DNA from: Flavobacteriales bacterium | GTDB taxonomy: Bacteria; Bacteroidota; Bacteroidia; Flavobacteriales; UBA7430 | Reading direction: 5' to 3' | Assembly: GCA_024959975.1 (NCBI GenBank) | Contig: JANXFM010000176.1 | Coordinates: forward strand, 1 to 24,203 | Length of the DNA: 24,203 bases | Shown: one piece after another, positions 1-4,854 of the stretch | How positions within the stretch are numbered: the first letter of the stretch is position 1 | Layout of the letters: each line of letters opens with the position of its first letter | Notes under the pieces: generated by a model | Databases searched by the model: none | Told to the model about the DNA's origin: nothing | Seen by the model: only the letters and a program-made list of their open reading frames with translations | Position numbers and translations under genes: made by a program

Positions 1-57
1 CAAAAGATTGTAGACCATTACTTAGATGAAATAAGTAGAGCTAATTCTATGAATTAA
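1..57 (+). CDS. C-terminal end of an unidentified protein (partial)
   Basis: An open frame enters from the left edge and ends at TAA (55-57). Only 18 residues are visible, ending in SRANSMN, so no function can be assigned. The stop lies just before the imperfect hairpin at 62-117, the same layout seen after other genes in this plus-strand tract. It is therefore probably the end of another small accessory gene. Confidence 0.45.
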   Translation, partial: QKIVDHYLDEISRANSMN

Positions 58-61
58 TGAC

Positions 62-117
62 CAACGCTTGTGTATGCTCTGTATGGAGTGCAACGGAATA
101 TGGAGTATGAAACGTTG
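62..117. repeat. Imperfect inverted repeat, attC-like hairpin
   Basis: CAACG at 62-66 pairs with CGTTG at 113-117. After one mismatch, TT (68-69) pairs with AA (110-111). After a 3-nt bulge (70-72), positions 73-79 pair with 103-109 using two G-T wobbles. The result is a long stem with extrahelical bases and a loop of about 23 nt. Stepped arms closed by AAC and GTT resemble an integron attC recombination site. The stem is weak and AT-rich, so this reading depends on the neighbouring sites. Confidence 0.4.
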
Positions 118-343
118 TTATGCTTTTGTTCTATAACTGATAAACTTAATAAAATGGATAAATTAAAAATACTACTGCCTATAATACCAATGCTTATAAT
201 TCCAATACTTTGTAATATTTGGTTACTTATCTTGTACCCAATATTCTTTATAGCTTCTTTTTTTTGGAGTGGTGAAGACTTTACAAAACAGATAAGGAGC
301 TATATTAATAGTATGGCAAAGATTGAAAAGAATAAAGCATAAC
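117..343. repeat. Inverted repeats bracketing the first complete gene
   Basis: GTTATGCTTT at 117-126 is the perfect reverse complement of AAAGCATAAC at 334-343. The two arms enclose the small membrane-protein gene, with the right arm overlapping its stop codon. The outermost pair is GTT/AAC, as in the R' and R'' core sites at the ends of a linear integron cassette. The sequence differs from the repeats around neighbouring genes, so this is not one dispersed repeat family. Confidence 0.5.
154..342 (+). CDS. Small membrane protein, unknown function
   Basis: The protein is 62 aa. A hydrophobic stretch covers roughly residues 5-40, long enough for two closely spaced membrane helices. A charged C-terminal tail ends in KIEKNKA. 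The frame is open from ATG 70, but that start would run through the hairpin at 62-117 and the repeat arm at 117-126. The ATG at 154 follows an A-rich context (AATAAA) typical of Bacteroidetes starts and gives a clean membrane protein, so I prefer it. No family is recognised. The gene is the first complete member of the plus-strand accessory tract. It could be a superinfection or membrane-perturbing factor, but nothing in the sequence shows that. Confidence 0.5.
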   Translation: MDKLKILLPIIPMLIIPILCNIWLLILYPIFFIASFFWSGEDFTKQIRSYINSMAKIEKNKA

Positions 344-369
344 GGTTTGGCTAAGTGTAGTTGCGTAAA

Positions 370-392
370 TAACGAATAAATTAAATAGATAA
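370..392 (+). promoter_or_regulatory. Recurrent leader motif, copy 1
   Basis: A TAACGAATAAA segment followed by TTAAATAGATAA lies just before the ATG at 395. Related sequences precede the genes starting at 696 and 1044, each with AACGA 19-24 nt upstream of the ATG. It may act in translation initiation or transcription; the sequence does not decide which. Confidence 0.4.
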
Positions 393-394
393 CG

Positions 395-646
395 ATGGAT
401 TTTAAACATAAATTTGAGGTAGAAACTGGACAAGGAATATACTCAGGAGAAGGGCAGATAATAGTTAATGGAACTTATAACGATGCTTATGTAGACTGGT
501 TAGAACAGCAATTACATTTAGCCCGTGTTAGCCAACAACGTGAACTGTTAATTGAAGCCTTTGACTTAATTAATGTACACGATGGAGATAGAAAGAAAAT
601 AGCCAAATTAGTAGACATAACCTTAAAATCAATTAATTGTGGCTAA
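395..646 (+). CDS. Small phage-type accessory protein, unknown function
   Basis: The protein is 83 aa and soluble. The N-terminal half (about residues 5-27) looks beta-rich with several glycines. The C-terminal half is helical, with DWLEQQLHLARVSQQRELL giving an amphipathic pattern. There are no Cys pairs, membrane segments or catalytic motifs that I can identify. The start is supported by the shared leader motif ending three bases before the ATG. The stop codon is embedded in GGCTAATG, a motif that recurs in similar form near other gene ends in this tract. Size, composition and neighbours suit a phage early or accessory gene. No function is proposed. Confidence 0.7.
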   Translation: MDFKHKFEVETGQGIYSGEGQIIVNGTYNDAYVDWLEQQLHLARVSQQRELLIEAFDLINVHDGDRKKIAKLVDITLKSINCG

Positions 647-663
647 TGTACAAGGCTAAACAA

Positions 664-690
664 CGGAATTTTTAACGACTTAACAGATAA
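664..690 (+). promoter_or_regulatory. Recurrent leader motif, copy 2
   Basis: CGGAATTTTTAACGA followed by CTTAACAGATAA lies 5 nt before the ATG at 696. It closely matches the copy before the RNA-ligase gene (CGGATTATTAACGA) and partly matches the copy at 370-392. Confidence 0.4.
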
Positions 691-695
691 AGAAA

Positions 696-953
696 ATGAA
701 TAACGCAAAAGAATTTTTTATAAAAGAATGGGGTACAGGATTTCACGATGCTGAATTAAAAAGTGATAAAGGCTTATTAAAAATGGCTATGACTGACATT
801 TACGAAACAATGGATAAATACGCACAACAGCAAGTTAAAAATACTGTTGATTTAGCTGATGTTAGTAAATGCGATAATCCACATTGCGAAGATGGTATTG
901 TTGGAGAGGTTTACGGAGAAAAAATGTATTGCAGTAAATGTGAAGACAAGTAG
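696..953 (+). CDS. Small protein with C-terminal zinc ribbon
   Basis: The protein is 85 aa. The N-terminal two-thirds (residues 1-55) is charged and helical. The C-terminal third carries C59 and C64 (CDNPHC) and C79 and C82 (CSKC), the spacing of a zinc-ribbon knuckle pair. Short phage proteins with a helical front and a zinc-ribbon tail are common among early genes and often bind nucleic acid or host proteins, but no specific partner can be named here. The start follows the second copy of the shared leader. Downstream, the attC-like hairpin begins within a few bases of the stop. Confidence 0.72.
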   Translation: MNNAKEFFIKEWGTGFHDAELKSDKGLLKMAMTDIYETMDKYAQQQVKNTVDLADVSKCDNPHCEDGIVGEVYGEKMYCSKCEDK

Positions 954-957
954 TGTT

Positions 958-1009
958 TACTAACGCCACTGTATAGTGCGTTTTAATGCACTTATAAAGA
1001 TTGTTAGCA
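958..1009. repeat. attC-like imperfect hairpin
   Basis: This is the clearest folded site in the tract. CTAAC (960-964) pairs with GTTAG (1003-1007). TATAGTGC (972-979) pairs with GCACTTATA (988-996), leaving one extrahelical base. The 7-nt and 6-nt spacers between the stems do not pair. Two boxes, an unpaired central spacer, a short terminal loop and a bulged base form the architecture of an integron attC site, though the extra base sits on the arm expected for the opposite orientation. The core boxes TACTAAC and GTTAGCA deviate from the RYYYAAC/GTTRRRY consensus. Confidence 0.5.
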
Positions 1010-1015
1010 TTAGTA

Positions 1016-1043
1016 CGGATTATTAACGAAAAAACTAAATAGA
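1016..1043 (+). promoter_or_regulatory. Recurrent leader motif, copy 3
   Basis: CGGATTATTAACGA followed by AAAAACTAAATAGA runs directly into the ATG at 1044. It matches the leaders at 664-690 and 370-392 and supports this start codon. Confidence 0.4.
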
Positions 1044-1592
1044 ATGAAGAAATTAAGCACACTATTTAAAAAAGACCCTAACGACTTAGGGAGAGTAATT
1101 AATGAAGTAAACCCTGAAAACGATTGGGCTTTTACTGATGGAATACCTACACGTAAATTTGATGGCACAAGCTGTGCTATTATTAATGGCGAATTATACA
1201 AAAGGTTTGATTTAAAAAAAGGTAGAACCCTGCCACCTAATGCTATATCTTGCCAAGAACCTGATAGTAAAAGTGGACATCATCCGCACTGGGTAAAATG
1301 CGATAGAGAAGATAAATGTAATAAGTGGCATTTTGTAGCCTTTGACTTTTTAGAAAATAAAGAGGATGGAACTTATGAGCTTTGTGGTAAAAAAGTACAG
1401 GGAAACCCTGAAAATATTGAAGGTCACAAATTAATTAAGCACGGTTCAGAAAGATTAAGTTTAGAAGATGATTCTTTTGAATACATAAAGCAATACTTAA
1501 CTGAAAACGATATTGAAGGCATTGTATTTCATCATAGAAATGATGATAGGATGTGTAAGATTAGAAAATCTGATTTTGGAATACGTAGGTAG
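1044..1592 (+). CDS. RNA ligase, nucleotidyltransferase fold (DUF5565/RNA ligase 1-like)
   Basis: The protein is 182 aa. Covalent-nucleotidyltransferase motifs appear in order: motif I K38-FDGT (adenylated lysine), an LYKRFD segment near residue 51, motif III FVAFDF (97-102), motif IV EGIVF (158-162) and motif V K172-IRK. The stretch with GHHPHW (78-83) recalls the DUF5565 'RNA ligase 1' group. This class seals 5'-phosphate/3'-OH RNA nicks with ATP. It contains little beyond the catalytic core, so substrate choice is unclear. In T4, RNA ligase repairs tRNA cut by a host anticodon nuclease; a similar counter-defence role here is inference. The start is fixed by the leader copy ending at 1043. 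The gene is bracketed by its own inverted repeats. Confidence 0.82.
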   Translation: MKKLSTLFKKDPNDLGRVINEVNPENDWAFTDGIPTRKFDGTSCAIINGELYKRFDLKKGRTLPPNAISCQEPDSKSGHHPHWVKCDREDKCNKWHFVAFDFLENKEDGTYELCGKKVQGNPENIEGHKLIKHGSERLSLEDDSFEYIKQYLTENDIEGIVFHHRNDDRMCKIRKSDFGIRR

Positions 1593-1598
1593 TATTAA

Positions 1599-1689
1599 TG
1601 CTAATGGTAAGGGCTATACAAAGTAGCCGATTTAACAAAATATAAACTTTAACAAGTCCTACGGCTATTTTTTATAGGTAGTATTAGGC
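1599..1689. repeat. Nested imperfect hairpin between two accessory genes
   Basis: Three stems nest. CTAAT (1601-1605) pairs with ATTAG (1683-1687), CTATA (1614-1618) with TATAG (1673-1677), and TAGCCG (1624-1629) with CGGCTA (1662-1667). Internal loops of 8/5 and 5/5 nt separate them. The length of about 91 nt suits an attC site. A competing local hairpin, GGCTA (1612-1616) with TAGCC (1624-1628), excludes the inner stem. Because CGGCTA is followed by six T, an attenuator or terminator is the main alternative. Confidence 0.42.
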
Positions 1690-1839
1690 ACTGAACATTA
1701 TGAAAACATTAGGATTAACAATAATAATTTCAATTATTTATATGGGCATATGGAAAACGGCTGGACTTGAATACGCTATATGCTCAGGAATAGGGCAAAT
1801 AATAGCGACTATAACATTTAAGGAATAATTGTGCCTAAT
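1683..1839. repeat. Perfect 9-bp inverted repeats bracketing a 42-aa ORF
   Basis: ATTAGGCAC (1683-1691) and GTGCCTAAT (1831-1839) are exact reverse complements. They lie 8 nt before the start and 2 nt after the stop of the small membrane ORF. The inner TTAGGC/GCCTAA resembles the common GTTAGGC/GCCTAAC integron core with the outermost G/C changed to A/T. Confidence 0.48.
1700..1828 (+). CDS. 42-aa membrane miniprotein
   Basis: The ORF encodes 42 residues starting MKTLGLTIIISIIYMG. Residues 4-16 form one hydrophobic helix. A second hydrophobic patch (IGQIIATITF, 31-40) follows a short polar linker, suggesting a hairpin of two membrane segments. It is short and has no recognised relative. Its main support is position: it fills the space between two structured gaps exactly and lies within closely spaced perfect inverted repeats. 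It could be a toxin-like or superinfection-exclusion peptide, but the sequence does not show this. Confidence 0.45.
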   Translation: MKTLGLTIIISIIYMGIWKTAGLEYAICSGIGQIIATITFKE

Positions 1840-1844
1840 GATTT

Positions 1845-1910
1845 GAATAAAAAACGGGCTAGCAGGATGCCCACTAAAAGACCATAAAAATACAGCCTGT
1901 TTATTTATTT
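1845..1910. repeat. Long AT-rich imperfect hairpin with bulge
   Basis: AAACGGGCT (1852-1860) pairs with AGCCTGTTT (1894-1902) through one G-T wobble. The stem continues outward as AATAA with TTATT after one bulged T, for about 15 bp around a 33-nt loop. A competing hairpin, GGGC (1856-1859) with GCCC (1869-1872), uses the same left arm. The position between two miniprotein genes and the bulged stem resemble the other gaps in the tract. Confidence 0.42.
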
Positions 1911-1931
1911 TGTATTATATGGCGTTAAATT

Positions 1932-2078
1932 ATGAACAAAACAATATGGATTATCTTATGGTTAATATCTTTAATTGGATGGATATTTGCAATATTAGAT
2001 GGAGGAACAGAAAATATTATGCATTGGTTTATATGTATATTGATTAGCCTTTTAGGAATACACAGCAATGACATATAA
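1932..2078 (+). CDS. 48-aa membrane miniprotein
   Basis: The ORF encodes 48 residues. Two hydrophobic helices, about residues 4-20 (TIWIILWLISLIGWIFAI) and 29-42 (IMHWFICILISLLG), are joined by the acidic turn LDGGTEN. The layout suits a helical-hairpin membrane peptide. No family is recognised. It resembles the 42-aa miniprotein just upstream in size and membrane character, but the sequences do not align well enough to call them paralogues. GTTAAAT lies shortly before the start. A matching arm after the stop is weak, so cassette boundaries are less clear here than for the preceding genes. Confidence 0.45.
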   Translation: MNKTIWIILWLISLIGWIFAILDGGTENIMHWFICILISLLGIHSNDI

Positions 2079-2112
2079 TGAATAATGCTAAACAATACTT
2101 TAAACGTTTAAT

Positions 2113-2304
2113 ATGAGACAAAAACTTATACCTCAAACAGTTAGCTTTTCTGAAAAAGAGATGATATACAGAGAAAAGTTAAAAAAGATAGGAATAAACC
2201 CTAATACTTATTTAAGGGTATTGTTTAGAGATGCTATAAATAAAGACTATAAGAAAATTGAACGAGAAGCTAAAAGGTTAACCGAGTTTAAAATACCCTT
2301 TTAA
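2113..2304 (+). CDS. Ribbon-helix-helix-like small protein
   Basis: The protein is 63 aa and basic. PQTVSFSE (8-15) could form the N-terminal beta strand. It is followed by a helix (EMIYREKLKKIG), a turn at INPN and a second helix (TYLRVLFRDAINK). This strand-helix-helix order is that of ribbon-helix-helix DNA-binding proteins, which act as dimers and often regulate transcription. The assignment is by pattern only. The gene ends 17 bp inside the convergent spanin gene, so the two stops overlap tail to tail. As the last plus-strand gene, it sits at the junction of the accessory tract and the late module. Confidence 0.55.
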   Translation: MRQKLIPQTVSFSEKEMIYREKLKKIGINPNTYLRVLFRDAINKDYKKIEREAKRLTEFKIPF

Positions 2305-2779
2305 TCTTTAGTGCTAAGTATAAAATTATAGCTGTAGCAGAAATATAGAACCAGATTGATTGAAGCTTTTCAAACCATGTCTTTTTTCGTGGTACTTCGA
2401 TTGTCTGGCTTTCCAGTCTAAATATTTCTTCTCTTAATGTAGTATTTACTTGCTTCATAGAATCCAAGTCGCACTCAGACACTATAACATTACCAACGCT
2501 TTTAATCGTGTTTTTAATGCCATCTTTTACAGTTACTTTCTCAAACGGTTTAAGTTGTCCAAATTCATCACAAAGCTCTGCACATGGATTTTCTAAATAA
2601 ACGGTAGTTCCTTGTTTGGTAATATAGGTTGTGTCCTTTATTTCCGTTACAAATGTAGAATCTAAAACGTAGGAATTCTTAATACAGTCAAATTTAGCAC
2701 ACTTACGATCATATCTGTTTTTTTTGATAGTAGCGCATGACGTTATTAGTAAAATGCTTAGTATGGCGATTGTTCTCAT
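2288..2779 (-). CDS. Putative unimolecular spanin (lipoprotein with C-terminal TM)
   Basis: The protein is 163 aa. Residues 1-15 form a short lipoprotein signal ending in the lipobox ITSC, so Cys15 would be lipidated and held in the outer membrane. The middle is periplasmic, with four further Cys (27, 32, 66, 70) and a likely coiled coil at 104-127. A hydrophobic helix (about 141-157, SIWFYISATAIILYLAL) and a basic tail (KIKRVF) close the protein. An outer-membrane lipid anchor at one end and an inner-membrane helix at the other define u-spanins such as T1 gp11, which fuse the two membranes in the last step of lysis. The gene follows the holin with an ATGA overlap, as expected. The alternative is a plain prophage lipoprotein. 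Confidence 0.68.
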   Translation of the reverse strand: MRTIAILSILLITSCATIKKNRYDRKCAKFDCIKNSYVLDSTFVTEIKDTTYITKQGTTVYLENPCAELCDEFGQLKPFEKVTVKDGIKNTIKSVGNVIVSECDLDSMKQVNTTLREEIFRLESQTIEVPRKKTWFEKLQSIWFYISATAIILYLALKIKRVF

Positions 2780-2967
2780 TTCTTAAAAAATGTAGTTAAA
2801 AACTTCCCAACTATTCCGATTAAAAACAGCCCTATTCCAATATATTCATGCTTTGTTAGTATTGCAGGAACTCCACCAGTAGTAGAAACTATTAATAAAC
2901 CGTCTCCTAATTTTCTCCAAAAACTAGGGGTATCTGCTTTGTAGCTGTCCCACTTCTCTTTAATCAT
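2776..2967 (-). CDS. Putative holin
   Basis: The protein is 63 aa. After a polar N-terminus with the TPSFWRKLGDG segment, two hydrophobic stretches follow: about 22-37 (DGLLIVSTTGGVPAIL) and 42-60 (YIGIGLFLIGIVGKFLTTF). The C-terminus is FFKK. Size, two membrane segments, a charged C-terminus and position between endolysin and spanin fit a holin that opens the inner membrane. The TPxFW start of the first segment recalls small holins of Bacteroidetes phages. The gene starts 3 nt after the endolysin stop and overlaps the spanin start by 4 nt. No other two-helix protein in the late lysis block is a stronger candidate. Confidence 0.62.
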   Translation of the reverse strand: MIKEKWDSYKADTPSFWRKLGDGLLIVSTTGGVPAILTKHEYIGIGLFLIGIVGKFLTTFFKK

Positions 2968-2970
2968 AAC

Positions 2971-3474
2971 TTATAAATTCATTAAATAAACTTTCGGGTT
3001 TTTATCTTCATCGTAAACGTCTAAGTGTACCCAACTTATTTGCTTTCCGTTTAGCGTGTTTTCAAGCCTTATTTTAAATGGTAACTCATTTTGTATTTCT
3101 AATAACCACTTGCGAACCTCGCTTGAATTAAGCCCAGACACTTTAAAGTCTATTGCACAGCCCATTGTATGCCCAGAAAGGTAAAGTTTTCGTTTTTTGG
3201 TTTTGTCAGAAACTATATCTGATATGTTTTCACGAAGCCCACGTTCATCATAGATAATATCTCCAGCTTTTGCGGTTGCCCAGTTATTAACATTAAACCC
3301 CTTGTCTAGTTTTTTGCGAATAAAGTAAATTGTAATAAGTAGCCTTGTATCAAAATATCGCCAAGCTCTCTCTCCGTCTCTTTTATAAACTTCTTCACTT
3401 ACAAGCTCTTTAATATTAAAGTAGCCGCTTGCTTTTATCTTAGATACTATTTCACTATGAGTTAAATTTTTCAT
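2971..3474 (-). CDS. Endolysin, peptidase M15 family
   Basis: The protein is 167 aa. The M15 zinc signature is complete: S100-GHTMGCAID ends at D109 (ligands H102 and D109), and W148-VHLD supplies H150. Such enzymes are zinc carboxypeptidases or endopeptidases that cut peptide crosslinks in peptidoglycan. The 90-residue N-terminal part is helical and may position the enzyme; I see no classical wall-binding repeats. There is no signal peptide, so export depends on the holin encoded immediately downstream. The start overlaps the upstream XhlA-like gene by 4 nt (ATGA). This is one of the most secure calls in the window. Confidence 0.87.
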   Translation of the reverse strand: MKNLTHSEIVSKIKASGYFNIKELVSEEVYKRDGERAWRYFDTRLLITIYFIRKKLDKGFNVNNWATAKAGDIIYDERGLRENISDIVSDKTKKRKLYLSGHTMGCAIDFKVSGLNSSEVRKWLLEIQNELPFKIRLENTLNGKQISWVHLDVYDEDKNPKVYLMNL

Positions 3475-3815
3475 TGGTTTCTTCCGTTTGATTTAACATT
3501 GTACTCTAAATCTTCTCTTTTATAGTAGGATCTGCCCTCTTTAACCATTGAATTAACAAAATAAGCCCCAACAACAATAACAACAACGCCTATGATTAGA
3601 CCGTAAAGCCTGTCCTTTATCTTTTCCCGTCCCTCTTTGTCGAAGTCTAATTTAGTAACCTTAACTTCTATTTCGGATTGCTTTTCAATCATAGAGTCGA
3701 TCTTTTTGTGTACATCATCAAAACCATGTCTCAACCTTCTATAGTCAACAGCCAAATCAAATAAAAGTTGCTTAGACTCTTTACCTTTTAAGTCGTTATA
3801 GTTTGGAAGGTTCAT
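3471..3815 (-). CDS. XhlA-like coiled-coil membrane protein
   Basis: The protein is 114 aa. Residues 12-65 are strongly charged with heptad-like spacing (coiled coil). A single hydrophobic helix follows at about 70-90 (LYGLIIGVVVIVVGAYFVNS), then a basic C-terminal tail. Coiled coil followed by one membrane helix is the plan of haemolysin XhlA, which in some phages works with a holin in lysis. Position directly ahead of the endolysin supports a lysis role. About 63 bp of AT-rich sequence separate it from the upstream gene, the widest gap in the lysis block, so a local promoter is possible though none is evident. Confidence 0.55.
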   Translation of the reverse strand: MNLPNYNDLKGKESKQLLFDLAVDYRRLRHGFDDVHKKIDSMIEKQSEIEVKVTKLDFDKEGREKIKDRLYGLIIGVVVIVVGAYFVNSMVKEGRSYYKREDLEYNVKSNGRNQ

Positions 3816-3878
3816 TTTTAGTATTTTATTTTGTTAAATCTACTAATTGTTATTTATAATATTTAACTACTCAGAAAG

Positions 3879-4250
3879 CTACTGTGTGTTATCTTGTTCT
3901 GCTGCTGCTGCGTTTTGTACGTGATTTTTATCTACTTTATTTAAAACTTTAGCTACAAAGTTCCCTAGCCATGTTGTATTTCCTGCTAAAAAATTAACCC
4001 CTGTTATATGAGATATTGTTTCATCAACATTGCCGTATAATTTAGGAGCTTTAGACTTATTTTTTAATAATAGGTTATTCATTAAAGGACCACCCATTGT
4101 ATTACCTAGTTGATCTCTTCCGAAAGCTATATTGTGAAAATAATCACTCACCTTTTTAAAGTTTCTTAATTTAACTATTGCATAAATTACAAATAAAGGA
4201 GCAAACAACCATTGTAAAACCCTTGCTAATATTACTAATAATATTCCCAT
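3879..4250 (-). CDS. Membrane protein with conserved DETISH-type motif
   Basis: The protein is 123 aa. An N-terminal hydrophobic helix covers residues 3-26, followed by a basic segment. Then come FGRDQLGNTMGGPL (43-56) and NVDETISHITGVN (74-86), and a helical tail ends in KVLNKVDKNH. The combination of a DQLGN box with DETxS recalls a family of small phage proteins found near lysis genes in many phages; its function is not established to my knowledge. The Ala- and Gln-rich C-terminus looks disordered. The gene opens the lysis block after the fibre genes, with 4 nt between it and the upstream stop. Confidence 0.6.
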   Translation of the reverse strand: MGILLVILARVLQWLFAPLFVIYAIVKLRNFKKVSDYFHNIAFGRDQLGNTMGGPLMNNLLLKNKSKAPKLYGNVDETISHITGVNFLAGNTTWLGNFVAKVLNKVDKNHVQNAAAAEQDNTQ

Positions 4251-4254
4251 GTTG

Positions 4255-4854
4255 TTACCCTTTATAAATGTTTAATAAATCATCTCTTAACTCTTCTGTG
4301 AAATATTCTTTTTGAGCAAATCCATTGTTTTCGTAATCAGAACCTTCTGTATTTGAAAGCCAATCTTTAAACTTGGCACCATTTGCATCAATATACTCAT
4401 TAAATATAATATGAGTTGCATCCCAAAAATCATCGGTATCATATTTGGTTAAGGTTTCTTTTCTTAGTTCGTCAGAAACCCTCTTTCTCATTAACTCAAC
4501 AACACCTGCCCTTCCACTTTTTGTTTTCTCAACTAATACATCCCAAATATCAGAATCTATATTGTCAGTATGAACTGTAACCCTTAAAGCGTATGGAGCT
4601 ACAACCCACTTCGCAGCAATACTTTTATAAGAATATGCTGCCCAACCCGAAAAATCTAAAATTGGATAATTTGGGTTTGTCGCTATTATAACAAGAGCTT
4701 TTATCTTATCCCTTGTTAATTTATATCCAACGGTGGACTCGCCAAACAAATTCCAAGCTTCTACATCGTTGCTTTTATCTGTATAAGACACCGCAGGCGC
4801 TATTTCTTGATAGTATGCTGCTGTTCCGTTATTTTCTATCCAAAGTTTGCTCAT
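4255..4854 (-). CDS. Tail-fibre-region protein, unknown function
   Basis: The protein is 199 aa from the preferred start (MSKLWIENN). An in-frame ATG at 4881 would add nine residues and overlap the upstream gene by 28 nt. The ATG at 4854 forms a TAATG junction with the upstream stop, the arrangement used at five other late junctions. No membrane segment or signal peptide is present. The sequence is rich in aromatic and acidic residues, with helical stretches around DKIKALVIIAT and RKRVSDELRKETL. I do not recognise the family. Location after the short fibre proteins and before the lysis block suggests a tail-tip or fibre-assembly role, with an assembly chaperone as one possibility. Confidence 0.65.
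   Translation of the reverse strand: MSKLWIENNGTAAYYQEIAPAVSYTDKSNDVEAWNLFGESTVGYKLTRDKIKALVIIATNPNYPILDFSGWAAYSYKSIAAKWVVAPYALRVTVHTDNIDSDIWDVLVEKTKSGRAGVVELMRKRVSDELRKETLTKYDTDDFWDATHIIFNEYIDANGAKFKDWLSNTEGSDYENNGFAQKEYFTEELRDDLLNIYKG

Larger units (their letters stand above)
1004..1604. repeat. Inverted repeats bracketing the RNA-ligase gene
   Basis: TTAGCATTAGTAC (1004-1016) and GTATTAATGCTAA (1592-1604) are reverse complements at 12 of 13 positions and flank the ligase CDS. The right arm begins at the last base of the stop codon. The sequence is specific to this gene, and the outer ends again fall at a GTT-like/AAT core. Confidence 0.5.

Noticed and set aside
70..153. N-terminal extension of the first small membrane protein from ATG 70
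   Set aside because: The extra 28 codons coincide with the hairpin and repeat arm and read as unlikely protein. The ATG at 154 has a better context.
58..2112. A complete, canonical integron
   Set aside because: No integrase or attI is visible, the core boxes deviate from consensus, and some junctions are too short to form a site. I keep only the weaker claim of a cassette-like array.
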